From Dreissena polymorpha (taxonomy: Eukaryota; Mollusca; Bivalvia; Myida; Dreissenidae): a stretch of 64,000 nt of DNA. Location: assembly GCF_020536995.1 (NCBI RefSeq), contig NC_068355.1, positions 123,791,537 to 123,855,536 on the forward strand. The letters are read 5' to 3'. Position numbers and translations under genes: made by a program. The notes beneath the pieces are model-generated. The model worked only from the letters and a program-made list of their open reading frames with translations. It had not been told where the DNA came from and did no database searches. This document shows, in pieces, positions 49,089 through 59,808 of this stretch (within the stretch, counting starts at the first letter, position 1; each line of letters starts with the position of its first letter).

Positions 49089-49491
49089 GGTCAATCTCAG
49101 CTATGCATGGCCCCATTACCATCCCTGGGGCACCCCGCCCACATAGGCCACGCCCACCCAACATTGCTTTTTACTATATTTTCTTCATTTCTACACCGAT
49201 TCACTTCAAATTGATACTGAACCTCTCTTATGACAATACGGTTAATCTCAACTATGCATGGCCCCATTACTAACCCTGGGGCGCCCCGCCCACATAGGCC
49301 ACGCCCACCCAAAATTGCCTTTTACTATATTTTTTTCATCTTTACACCGATTCACTTCAAATTGATACTGAACCTCTTTTATGACAATACAGTCAATCTC
49401 AACTATGCATGGCCCCATTACCAACCCTGGGGTGCCCCGCCCACATAGGCCACGCCCACCCAAAATTGCCTTTTACTATAATTTCTTCATT

Positions 49492-50824
49492 AGCTCACCT
49501 GAGCACAACGTGCTCATGGTGAGCTATTGTGATCGCCTTTTGTCCGTCGTGCGTCGTCAACATTTACCTTGTTTACACTCTAGAGGCCACATTTATTGTC
49601 CAATCTTCATGAAACCTACTCAGAACATGTGTCCCAATAATATCTTGGACGAGTTCGAAAATGGTTCCGGTTGATTGAAAATCATGGCCGCCAGGGGGCG
49701 TGGCAGTTTGCTATAGTAAAACCTTGTTAACACTCTAGAAGTCACATTTATTGTCCGATCTTCATGAAACTTTGTCAGAACATGTGTCCCAATAATATCT
49801 TGGAAGAGTTCGAAAATGGTTCCGGTTGGTTGAAAAACATGGCCGCCAGGGGGCGTGGCTGTTTTCCTAATATTGCTATAGTAAAACCTTGTTAACACTC
49901 TAGAAGTCACATTTTTAGTCCAATCTTCATGAAACTTTGTCAGAACATGTGTGCCAATAATATCTTGGACGAGTTCAAAAATGGTTCCGGTTGGTTGAAA
50001 AACATGGCCGCCAGAGGGCGTGCAGTTTTCCTTATATGGCTATAGTAAAACCTTGTTAGCACTCTAGAAGTCACATTTTTAGTTCAATCTTCATGAAACT
50101 TGGTCAAAACATGTGTCTTAATAATATCTTGGACGAGTTCGAAAATGGTTCCAGTTGAATGAAAAACATGGCCACCATGGGGCGGGGCAGTTTTCCTTAT
50201 ATGGCTTTACTGTATGGTAAAACCTTGTTAACACTCTAGAAGTCACATTTGTGGTCCAATGCTCATGAAACTTGGTCAGAATATTTGAACTAATAATATC
50301 TGGGCTAAGTTCAAAAATGGTTGAGATCAGTTAAAAAACATGGTTGCAAGGGGGGTGGTATTTTTCCTTAAATGGCTATTTACTACAAAACCTTGTTAAC
50401 TCTCTAGAAGTCACATTTATTATCCAATCTTTATGAAACTTGATCTGAACATTTGTTCTGACAATAGCTTGAGTGAGTTTGAAAATGGTTATGGTTTGTT
50501 GAAAAACATGGGCGCCGGGGGGGGGGGGGGGCAGTTGTCCTTATATGGCTTTAGTGAAAACTTGTTGACACTATATTAGCCACATTTATTGGCCAATCTT
50601 CATGAAACTTGGTCAGAACATTAGTCCCAATGAAATTTTGCCAGAGATTGAAGCTGCGTCATATGAGCTTAAAAACTAGGTCACAAGGTCAAATATAAAA
50701 AAAACATGTTAAAAGTCACTTTTTTGGTCCAAAATAATCTTCATGAATCTGCTTGCATTTTTTTCAGAATAGTCTAGTTCCTTTGGCTTTCAGGTGAGCG
50801 CCTTAGGGCCTGATGGCCCTCTTG
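49492..50824 (+). mobile_element. Helentron-like element, AGCTCACC family, copy 2
   Basis: The 5' hairpin is AGCTCACCTGAGCAC with GTGCTCATGGTGAGCT. About seven ~180 bp monomers carry CTTGGACGAGTTCGAAAATGG and AACATGGCCGCCAGGGGGCG. The 3' end has AGGTGAGC, the hairpin AGGGCCTGATGGCCCT and CTTG before T. Inserted between Ts of a host 151 bp monomer (CTTCATT | TTTCTACACC). Confidence 0.85.
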
Positions 50825-51133
50825 TTTCTACACCGATTTACTTCAAATTGATACTGAACCTCTCTTATGACAATACGGCCAATCTTAACTATGTATGGCC
50901 CCATTACCAACCCTTGGGCACCCCGCCAACATAGGCCACGCCCATCCAAAATTGCCTTTTAGTATAATTTCTTCATTTCTACACCAATTTACTTCTAATT
51001 GATTCTGAACTTCTCTTATGACAATACGGTTAATCTCAACTATGTATGGCCGCATTACCAACCCTGGGGCGCCCCTTGGTCAAACATGCGGCGTGGGGAT
51101 ACGCGTCGGCCTTTGCCGCGCCATTTCTAGTTT

Positions 51134-51600
51134 CCTTTGTGGCTTATTTAAAGACACATTCGGTCTTCGACTGAGTCGCCCAGGTGGCTAAGTAACAAAT
51201 ATATATTTTTTTCTTTTTCATAAATCATTTCCGATTGGCAAGCAGTAGCATCATTTCCAACCCTAACAGCGATTGAATTTGCGATTGCATATATAACTGT
51301 ACATCGACAGGAGTACAGCTATGCCTCCTGTTTTATCATTTGAACAACTATAAATTGTGTAAAACTTTATTAATTGAATACACGTATGTTTGTAGTCCAC
51401 CGTTAGGATAGTTAAACATCGATGGCTAATAGAATATATATGATTCTTTCAATTACTCGATGTGTTTTAATGATAATTTGTGTATTTTTACTTAATTCTG
51501 CATAAAAGGCGTTATCTATTTTGAAGTTTATTATATAAGCTTATGACCTAATAATATCCGTCGTAAGCAGTTCTTTCCCTTGAAAACTTTACCGGTGTTT
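51134..51600. repeat. Segmental duplication, third partial unit
   Basis: Diverged homologue of 42009-42430, sharing ACATTCGGTC, GAGTCGCCCAGGTGG, TATGATTCTTT and GTCGTAAGCAGTT. It directly follows the CTAG end of the composite Helitron. Confidence 0.6.
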
Positions 51601-52149
51601 TAAAAGTGATAGTCAATAGTCAAAATTCATTTTTACGGACACTTTTCGATGTAAGACCTGCGTTTGTACCAAAACATTTTTGTTTCGGTGTTGCTGTTTA
51701 ACCCAGTGTTTCATCATTGTTATTTATTGAACTTTACATAACGCCAGCAGACCGGAATGAATACATTTGAATATTTCATAGGCTGATTCGAGAGAAATCC
51801 CCCGTAACTTTGGCCACATCTCTGCATCGGAGAACAGTGTGTATGATTTTAAACTGTTCAGTGTTAGGAATTCCGGACTACACTCTGCAAGTTCATACGA
51901 CACGTAGGCACAAATAATTTCCCCGTTGCAACTACACGTTAAAATTCTTCTCGCACAATTTCAGGATCAGTACTTAATTTTGATAGATCTCCGGAACAAT
52001 TCAAAAGATAGATTTATGCAATATATCGTCGTCTGATGCAGAGTGGGTCAGCGCTCGGTCCCTAAACCGTCAGGTGAAGACAAAATAGACCATAGATAAA
52101 CGATGATACACAGTATTTATGGCAAGCGAAGTGCACATTATTGTCTTAA

Positions 52150-52658
52150 AGGGGCCTTTTCACAGATTTTTGCATATTTTGAAGTTTGTCATTAGATGCT
52201 TTATATTGATAAATGTAAACATTGGATCGTAAAAGCTCCAGTAAAAAATCAAGAATAAAATTTAAAAAAAGGAAAAAAAAAAGTAGCCGGTACCAGGGCT
52301 CGAACCAGTGACCCCCGGAGACCTGGAATTAGTCTGAAAACGCATTAGCCCTCTCGGCTATTCCGCCAGGTATACACAGGTAAAGTATTTTATGCCTTAT
52401 ATAAGCAATCTTCGTAGTTGCGTAAATTTAAACAGCAACAGAACTCTCTAAATTATCCAATCGTTTCGCGTTGCAACGCTTTAATTTTTTTTTAGGTTTT
52501 CAAATCGTCAAAAGATACATATATTGGCTATATTGGACTATGGTAAATGTTCAGTAATACTGTTTCCTTACAAATATCATAACAAAAAACGAAAATTTGC
52601 GAATGTGAAACAGCTTTTTTCAATTTTGTCAATTTACCAAACCGTGAAAAGATCCCTT
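52150..52658 (+). mobile_element. TWA-target MITE with tRNA-Leu-like module
   Basis: Ends AGGGGCCTTTTCACAG and CCGTGAAAAGATCCCTT, flanked by TAA. It shares the body with 1729-2114 (copy without tRNA) and 14871-16900. The tRNA-like block at 52283-52373 lies on the minus strand and is followed, in its own direction, by a T run that could stop Pol III. Confidence 0.85.
52283..52373 (-). repeat. tRNA-Leu(CAG)-like module
   Basis: Reads TAGCCGAGAGGGCTAATGCG (A box), TTTCAGACT (anticodon CAG position), a long variable-arm-like stretch, and CTGGTTCGAGCCC (B box), then GGCTAC and ten Ts. The layout is that of tRNA-Leu. Acceptor pairing is incomplete, so it is treated as a derived module, not a tRNA gene. 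Confidence 0.65.
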
Positions 52659-52945
52659 TAAACCACGGTTTAACAGTTAACTATATAGTTAAGAGACTTT
52701 GAACCCGGGTTCAAAGTGCCGTTTGCACATCAATTCTTTAAAACCGAGTTCAACACTTTGAACCGCGGTTCAAAGTCTCTTAACTATATATTTAAGAAAC
52801 GACAAATGAAATCGTGGCATTTGCCTTCTAATTGTGGTTTAAGCTCCTCTGATTGGTTGTCTCTGAATTATGTAGATAAAATATTTGTAGCTATTTTAGA
52901 CACACGTTGAACCGCGGTTCAAACTCTTGAACTCGTGTTTAAGGA

Positions 52946-53540
52946 CAGGCTTTTTCCGCTCCATTTTGGGAATACGCCACACTGGAATTTTGGGAATTTC
53001 GCGTCGTGAAAACCCCCATTTTGGGAAAAAAAATATTCGCAAAATTGGCTCAATTGGGAAAAATAATTGCATGTAAATAGTGTTTCTTATATTTCAAAGA
53101 AGCCGTTAACTGGTAAATAACGACTATTTTGATAACTTATTATTGAAATTTTACAAAGTATTATGAACATGTGAGATAAGTGCAGGTTTTTTAATTTGAA
53201 TTTGGGGAAAAGGCCTGGCCTTTTTTGAGGTGAAAAAAATCGTGTGAAGCGCCGGATTTTGAGGAAAATAAGGAAAGTCTTAAATAATCATTAATATATT
53301 TTACAGTTTTTAAAACAAATTCAAGGCAACAGATAATTTTATTATGCAACACTTTCAATTTTCTACACCGGATAAGGTTAACTTATATATTTTAAGGTAA
53401 AAAAAAAAAAAAAAATTTTTTTTTTTTTTTTTTTTTTTTGGAATTGGGAATTTTTTTTTTCAATTGGGAAAAAAACAACCAGATTTGCATTGGGAATGGG
53501 GCCGAATTTCGGACCCCTGGCATAGGGCGGAAAAAGCCTG
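52946..53540. mobile_element. TIR element with AAGGA target duplication
   Basis: Ends CAGGCTTTTTCCGC and GCGGAAAAAGCCTG, flanked by AAGGA on both sides (52941-52945 and 53541-53545). The uninterrupted host word at about 54050 has one AAGGA. The interior is rich in TTTTGGGAA and AATTGGGAA words plus A and T homopolymers. Non-autonomous; superfamily unresolved. Confidence 0.85.
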
Positions 53541-54651
53541 AAGGAATAAATGTGCAAACTGCACTTTGAACTCTGGTTCAAAGTCTCTTAACCCTTTAGT
53601 TAACTGTTAAATAATTAATGTGCATTCCGCGCGTCTTAACCCCAGTTTAAGACTTTGAACCGAAGTTAAAGTTTTTGAACCGCAGTTTAAGACTTTGAAC
53701 CGCAGTTTAAGACATTGATCCGCAGTTCAAAGTCTTTTAAACTTATAGTTAAGAGAGTCCCAATGAGGAATTAATGTGCAAACGGCACTTTGAACTCGGG
53801 TCAAAGTTTCTTAACTATATAGTTAACTTTTAAATAATTAATGTGCATTCCTCGCCTCTTAACCGCAGTTTAAGACTTTGAACCGCAGTTCAAAGTCTCT
53901 TTACCCTACAGTTAAGAGATGACCAATGAAGTCACGGCATTTACCTTCTAATTGTGGTTTAATCTCCGCTGATTGGTTTTCTCAGATAACAGATTTGTAT
54001 CTATTTTTAGACAAACTCTGAACCGCGGTTCAAAGTCTTGAACCCGGGTTTAAGGAATTAATGTGCAAACGGAACGTTGAACCCGGATTCAAAGTCTCTT
54101 AACTATATAATTAACTGTTAAACCGTGGTTTAAGACATAAATGTGCACTTCGCTTGCCATGCAGTATTGCTTTCACGATGATAAACCAAACACTACTCAA
54201 ATAGTATAGTACCCGAGTGCCATGATAACAGGAAAATCGTTAAATTATCTAACCACACATATTTGCCGTACTCGGTCAGCCCGTCTGGAAATCGTTGCTG
54301 AACGCCTGAATAGGCTGTCGAAATTTTTCAGTTTGCTATGAATAACACAGTCTGATTTTAATTTTCGATCGAAAAGTATTTACAAAACGCAAAAAGATTT
54401 TTTTTAAACCCGCGACATAAGCCTTTTGCGTAAAAATATTACGTGATCTTTCGTCGTATAATTTTTATCGGCGAACATTTGTGTGTGGTTTCAATATATG
54501 TGCACTTGATGACATACGTTTCATTCGGTGGATTTGCGATTAACATGTGAAAAAAACACAAACAATAAAACTTGAGTTTTCGATATTATTTTATGAAACC
54601 TGATTTTTTCAACTTAAATTCATAACAAGGGTATGCGCCGAATATCTTTTT

Positions 54652-55155
54652 ACCAGGTTTTCCGAATGAAAAAAACTGGTTATTAGATGGGCGAATGTCG
54701 GCAGGCAGGCGGGCGAGCTGGCGGGCGGGCGGAACAAGCTTGTCCGGGCCATAACTTTGTCATTCATTGTGTGATTTTAAAATCATTTGGCACGTTTGTT
54801 CACCATCATTAGACGGTGTGTCGCGCGAAAAATTACGTGGATATCTCCAAGGTCAAGGTCACACTTTGAGTTCAAAGGTCAAAAATGGCCATAAATGAGC
54901 ATGTCCGGGCCTTTACAATGTCATTCATTGTGAGATTTTTAAATCATTGGCACATTTGTTCACCATCATTGGACGGTGTGTCGAATGAAAGAATTAAGTC
55001 AATATCTTTAAGGCCAAGGTCGCCGCGACTAAAACTAGATTTATTTTGAAACAAAGGGGGTTAATTATAAAAAATCAGTTCAGTTTGAGTTGTCTCTCTT
55101 TATCAGACTTTTTGTTCAATTTGAAAACCTGGTTTTGTGACAATTTTTTCCCTTG
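54652..55155 (+). mobile_element. Helentron-like element with two ~158 bp monomers
   Basis: The 5' end ACCAGGTTTTCCGAAT folds with AAAAAACTGGT. A GCGGGCGGGC run follows, then monomers with GTCATTCATTGTG and AAGGTCAAGGTCACAC. Near the end AAAACCTGGT repeats the inverse of the 5' motif, and the element closes with TTCCCTTG before T. Same plan as the other families. Confidence 0.7.
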
Positions 55156-55334
55156 TCTAAAGATATTTCTATTAAACAAATAACAGCATCATAAGTTTAC
55201 CTTTCCCTTTATTATTGTAAACAGCTCCATTTAATACTGTTCCTTGAAAGTGTACATAAATGTTTATTGTAATTGCAATACGGTGAGGCAACCATTTACC
55301 AAAACTTTATACAAATGAAGCTATTTGTCTTCTA

Positions 55335-55565
55335 TAACACTCTGTACTTTTGTCTCAGATTATTCTGTGCAGTTCCCACTGGCAAAATAAGGAGGGCAGT
55401 TTCCGCCTTGACTGGATTTTCGCTAAGAAGAGATTTCTTTTAAAGGAAATGAAAACAAAATAAAAGCGGTACGTGTCGTCTCGTATTAGCCTGTGTGGTC
55501 TACACAGGCTGATAGGGGGCGAATTTTACGCACGTGTATTACGCCCATTTTCACAGACCGCGGAT
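55335..55565. repeat. FB1 foldback element, diverged
   Basis: GTCTCAGATTATTCTGTGCAG at the left and GTGTCGTCTCGTATTAGCC with a GTGTGGTCTACACAGG hairpin at the right. Ends decayed. Confidence 0.7.
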
Positions 55566-56246
55566 CATACAATCGTTAGACTTGTCCGAGGTTTGAGTAC
55601 CACGAGAATTTTCGAGAACTGCCCTATGTTGGATACTTTGGATCATAATACAGCTCGAAAAGCAGTGTGTTCGTTACTCGTGCCATAGTCTATTGTGGCG
55701 TTAATTTTACAGCATTACAGGTGATAATAATTTGACGTCATCATAACAGTACTTTCAGTTAACATATTAAAAACAATGAAGAAAATAATAGATAGTTAGG
55801 TTTTCTGTTAAAATACTTATGTACATGTTACGCCAAGTTATCAAAACTTCTGACTGTAATTAGACCAACTTCCTATATTAGTGGTAAAAAAGTTCAAACT
55901 TACAGAGCGAAAGTTAACGAATGCCACGGTTTACAACTAAATACTCTTTGTATCATTAATTCTGAATGTAAATGTAAAAGCATTTATAACGTAGGATAAT
56001 TGACTGCAGTGATAGTGTCTCATATAACAACGATTTTGATGGATTCATTTCTGTTTTTGAAACTTAGACTTTTGTCTATATGTTTGGCACACCTGAACTG
56101 TCAGAACACAATGTGCTCATGGTGAGCTTTTGTATTCTTCTTTTGTCCGTCGTGCGTCGTTCAATCAAATCCAGTTGGGTCAAATAAGAGTAAATGGACA
56201 TTGTTTTGTCAAATTACTAGCCGAATATGGTGGCTCTTTAATTTTT

Positions 56247-56575
56247 AGCTCGGCTGTTTTCGGAGAAAACCCGAGGGTATTGTCATAGTCAGCTCGTCGT
56301 GTCGTCCGCAGTCCGATGTCCGCCGTCCGCTTCGTGCTAAACCTATAACATTTTGATGTTGAACATTTACTGTAAAATCAAAGTGCTTCAACCTACAACG
56401 TTGGAACTTCATATGTAGCTCCACCTTGATGAGTTCTACATGCCACACCCATTTTTTGGGTCATTAGGTCAAAGGTCAAGGTCACTGTGACCTTAATAAA
56501 ATTATTCTTACAAGCTTTCAATTATTCAAAACTGCACCCGCAGCCGAGCGTGGCACCCGTTATGCGATGCTCTTG
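56247..56575 (+). mobile_element. Helentron-like element, GTTTTC-GAAAAC family, copy 2
   Basis: AGCTCGGCTGTTTTCGGAG at the 5' end with its hairpin, GGTCATTAGGTCAAAGGTCA in the body, AGCCGAGC (the inverse 5' motif), the hairpin around CCCGTTATGCGATG, and TCTTG before T. This copy shows the shared plan most clearly. Confidence 0.82.
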
Positions 56576-56740
56576 TTTATTGTATCATTAGTCTCTAATA
56601 CTCGATATAGCAAACACCAATATGTTTATATCTAATATACTATCAGCATGGAGTCAAGTCACAAATATGATAGAAAAAAAGCAATAGTAAAACAATTTTA
56701 TGGAATAATAAAAACATAATTGCAAATAACAGCTCTTTTT

Positions 56741-57129
56741 ATGCCCCCGAAGAAGGTCAATATTGTGATCGCAATGTCCGCCTGTCTGTCTGTCCGTCTT
56801 TCTGTCTGTCACACTTTGCGTTCATGTTTCGAAAAATGCTCATAACTTCTATGTCGCTTCAGATGTAACCTTCATATTTGGTTTGCATATATATATGGAC
56901 AATATAACTTTTATGTCGCTTCAGATGTAACCTTCATATTTGGTTTGCATATATATATATGGACAAGGCCTTTCCATACGCATACAAATTTTGACCCCTT
57001 TGACCATGACCTTGAACTTAGGGTCCGCGTTTAGGTTTCGAAATATGCGTTTAAGTTTCGAAAAATGCTCATAACTTCTATCTAAGCTTTTTTCGGGGGC
57101 ATATGTCATCCTATGGAGACAGCTCTATG
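56741..57129 (+). mobile_element. Helentron-like element, ATGCCCCCGAA family
   Basis: Starts ATGCCCCCGAAGAAGG, then a (CTGT/CCGT)n run. Two copies of CGCTTCAGATGTAACCTTC mark a short internal duplication. The inverse motif TTCGGGGGCAT precedes the 3' hairpin GTCATCCTATGGAGAC, and the end is decayed (CTCTATG in place of CTCTTG). Related 5' motif to 31694-32984. Confidence 0.7.
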
Positions 57130-57319
57130 TTTAATATGTCGATCAACTTATTGATTACCGGATAAACGATTTTGATTCCTTTGATAATATATGATACTTG
57201 TATGAAAACCATAATGTATAACACGCTAATTAAAAGTATTCCAGCACATATAACATATATTATAAACACAAACATCACACAAAACGTTAGAACCCAATTC
57301 CTCGAAAAAAAAACAAAAC

Positions 57320-57652
57320 AAAACCCGTAAAAAACTATTATACAGAACACAAATAACCAACATCATTAACGTTCCATCCAAAGTCCAAATAAAATGGCAA
57401 AATATATACCACGAGCATGAATTATATTGGATTTTTTTTATCATGTCTTACAAAACTGCAATCGCCATCACACTTAGAAACTTTCAGTTTAAATACCTAA
57501 ATCGAATTATCGCGACCAATAAATATCTTCTTCGATGCAAATTATCTTACTCTTACTTATGTGACTGCTGCGGTGAAAATATAGAAACTCATGAAAGAGG
57601 GTTAACTTGCTTTTGCTTTAACAGCCTGTGCCTTTTTTATATGGAAAACTAG
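57320..57652 (+). pseudogene. LINE C-terminal fragment
   Basis: One frame reads VPSKVQIKWQNIYHEHELYW then LRNFQFKYLNRIIATNKYLL and YLCDCCGENIET. This is the pattern that follows the reverse transcriptase domain in LINEs (kW...W..iY, FQ-K-L-RI--TN--L, C-FC---ET). The typical HLF...C motif after it is disrupted by a frame change near 57590. No reverse transcriptase core upstream. An isolated 3' remnant; clade not determined. Confidence 0.68.
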
Positions 57653-57922
57653 TTTACACAGTTTAAATTTTTGATAATTTAACCACCATTGTATTTCTGT
57701 TCTAACCTGTTAGTGCTAGAGCAGTTTTATATTATATCGAATTTGGGGCTTAGAATATACATCAACATTTACTAAATGATAGCTCTTGATTTTATAAAAA
57801 TGTTAATGCTATTTTCGCAAAACAACGGGTGGCCGCGTAAATGTTAGCAAGTTATTTTTGATCAAGAAATGTGAGAAAAAAATCTGGGTTGTCGTAGCTT
57901 GCCGCTACATTTGATAGCAAAA

Positions 57923-58242
57923 TATGGCAAGCGGTTGGACGCATAATCCCACGAAACTATGTTTCTCATGAGAACCTAGGTTCTCAGAATGAGAACCTAG
58001 GTTCTCGCTTGAAGATTGCACATGGCTTCAAGAACCAAAGTTTTCAAATGAGAACCTAGGTTTCATGAGAACCTAGGTTCTGATTTAAAAACCTAGGTTC
58101 TCGTGAGAACCTAGGTTCTCATTTGAAAACCTAGGTTCTCATGAGAACTTAGGTTCTCATTCTGAGAACTTAGGTTCTCGAGAACCTAGGTTCTCATGAA
58201 AAACCTAGTTTCTTGGGATTATGCGTCGAACTGCTTGCCATA
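57923..58242. mobile_element. Palindrome-filled TIR element (AGAACCTAGGTTCT family)
   Basis: Ends TATGGCAAGCGGTTGGACGC and, inverted, TATGGCAAGCAGTTCGACGC, both continuing through GCATAATCCCA. The interior is a run of the palindrome GAGAACCTAGGTTCTC in varying phase. The ATGGCAAGC start is shared with 52118-54161. No clear target duplication. Confidence 0.8.
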
Positions 58243-58470
58243 TCCGTGGTTTTCATTGGGAACCATGGGTTCTCTGAGAACCTAGGTTTTCTGAGAACCT
58301 AGTAGGTTTTCAGAGAACCTAGGTTCTCATGAGAACCTAGGGTCTCATTATGAGTACCTATGTTCTCATGAAACCTAGGTTCTAACGAGAACATGTTCTC
58401 TGAGAACCTAGGTTTTCAGAGAACCTAGGTTTTCAGAGAACCTAGGTTTTCAGAGAACCTAGGTTTTCAG
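58243..58470. repeat. Tandem AGAACCTAGGTTCT palindrome array
   Basis: Continues the palindromic words right of the previous element, lately as a regular ~16 bp repeat TTTTCAGAGAACCTAGG. It lacks the ATGGCAAGC end. Confidence 0.85.
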
Positions 58471-59153
58471 AATTGCGTAAACTTGCTCGTTTGGAATACG
58501 GGACACATATTATTCAGGGCGAAGGATCAATGGGGTTCACATATGATTACACACGGGCTGGACAGAATGAAAACACGCCGTTAAGAACTTTCTTTTTGCA
58601 GATATCTCAAGTTATTGAAATATGTTTGCAAAGTCTTTAGTGCATAAGTTTTCTTGCAGTGTTGCCGATATCTTACGATTGAATAATACATTATTACACA
58701 TTATCAATAGGGATAAAACTTTTATTTATACCATAATTATTGCTTACTTTATCAAAGACATACTTAAAATAGAAAACTGTTCCGTACAGTCGTTTGAGGC
58801 CCGAACAAGGGAACTGAATATCTGAAACTCATTTAATGCTGTAACAATGTATTATGTAACGATCTGAATTTGTTTCAATTTTTAGTCTCAAAACAATATT
58901 TACAATTAAAGATGTATTTCAAAAACAGTTTTAATTTTTTATTAACGTGTTTAGACCAATGTCGACCGATTACTTTTACTAATTTCATTCCCCAAGAAGT
59001 TTCCTACAAGTCGTAGAATATTACTGAGCATTGTCTGAACATTGTTCAAAAATGTTCTTGGGGAGTAACATTCACGGTTTCACGCCTATTTCTATAGTTT
59101 TACAGATATGCCGCCAGCGTGTACCAAGCAATGGGAGACAACTGGAGGTTAAT

Positions 59154-59335
59154 TATGGCAAGCGGTTCGACGCATAATCCCAAGAAACTTGGTTTCTTAT
59201 GAGAACCTAGGTTCATGAGAAACTAGGTTTATTAAATTCCAAGAAACCAGGTTTCTCATGAGAACCTAGGTTATCATGAGAACTAGGTTATGAAATCCCA
59301 AGAACCAGGTTCTCATGAAAACCCAGGTCTCATTT
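59154..59335. mobile_element. Palindrome-filled element cut by the assembly gap
   Basis: Starts TATGGCAAGCGGTTCGACGC and GCATAATCCCAAGAAAC, then AGAACCTAGGTT-type palindromes up to the Ns. Right end not assembled. Confidence 0.78.
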
Positions 59336-59435
59336 NNNNNNNNNNNNNNNNNNNNNNNNNNNNNNNNNNNNNNNNNNNNNNNNNNNNNNNNNNNNNNNNN
59401 NNNNNNNNNNNNNNNNNNNNNNNNNNNNNNNNNNN
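59336..59435. other. Assembly gap, 100 Ns
   Basis: Exactly 100 N bases, the usual placeholder for a gap of unknown size. It lies within the palindromic array, which suggests that self-complementary sequence broke the assembly. True length unknown. Confidence 0.98.
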
Positions 59436-59465
59436 CCCTTAGATACCGATGAGCAGCAAACAGAA

Positions 59466-59785
59466 CAAGAGCACTGCATAACGGGTGCCATGTGACGCTC
59501 CATTGCGGGTGCAGTTTTTAATAAATTAAAGCTTGTCAGAATTTTTTTTTTTTTAAGAGATCACAGTGACGCTTGAACCTTTGACCAGATAGACCCAAAA
59601 CTGGGTGTGGCATGCAGAACTCATCAAGGGAAGCTACATAGAAGTTTCAAGAGTTGTAGGTGAAGCACTTTGGATTTTAGAGCCAATGTTCAAAACCTTA
59701 ACAAAATGTTAAGGTTTTGCAATAACACGATGGCGACACGCTGGCTATGACAAACTTCGGGTTTTCTCCGAAAAACAGCCGAGCT
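59466..59785 (-). mobile_element. Helentron-like element, GTTTTC-GAAAAC family, copy 3 (reverse)
   Basis: Plus strand shows CAAGAGCACTGCATAACGGG at the left (3' end reversed) and GGTTTTCTCCGAAAAACAGCC then GAGCTC at the right (5' end reversed). Body homologous to 56247-56575. Confidence 0.8.
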
Positions 59786-59808
59786 CAAAAAACCAGCTGA
59801 ACACACAG

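Larger units (their letters stand above)
47585..51130 (+). mobile_element. Composite Helitron with ~151 bp monomers and two insertions
   Basis: Same family as 10718-11469: GCGTGGGGATATTGTGG start (first hairpin arm lost), about ten 151 bp monomers, and the 3' GCGGC/GCCGC hairpin with terminal CTAG before T. A hAT-type MITE (48670-49088) and an AGCTCACC-family element (49492-50824) are inserted in the monomer array. Long open frames across it are by-products of the repeat. Confidence 0.85.
52118..54161. mobile_element. Palindrome-filled TIR element with two insertions
   Basis: Ends TATGGCAAGCGAAGTGCACA and, inverted, CATGGCAAGCGAAGTGCACA. CAGTATT occurs at 52111-52117 and 54162-54168, a likely 7 bp target duplication. 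The interior repeats short palindromes such as GAACCGCGGTTC, GAACCCGGGTTC and CTTAACTATATAGTTAAG. A tRNA-bearing MITE (52150-52658) and another TIR element (52946-53540) are inserted. No transposase. Confidence 0.82.

Noticed and set aside
47790-49463. Many overlapping open frames of 70-110 codons on both strands with repeated PHRPRPPKIA-type peptides
   Set aside because: They follow the 151 bp Helitron monomer. Because 151 is not a multiple of three, every frame recurs in turn. No start context, splice sites or domain support them.
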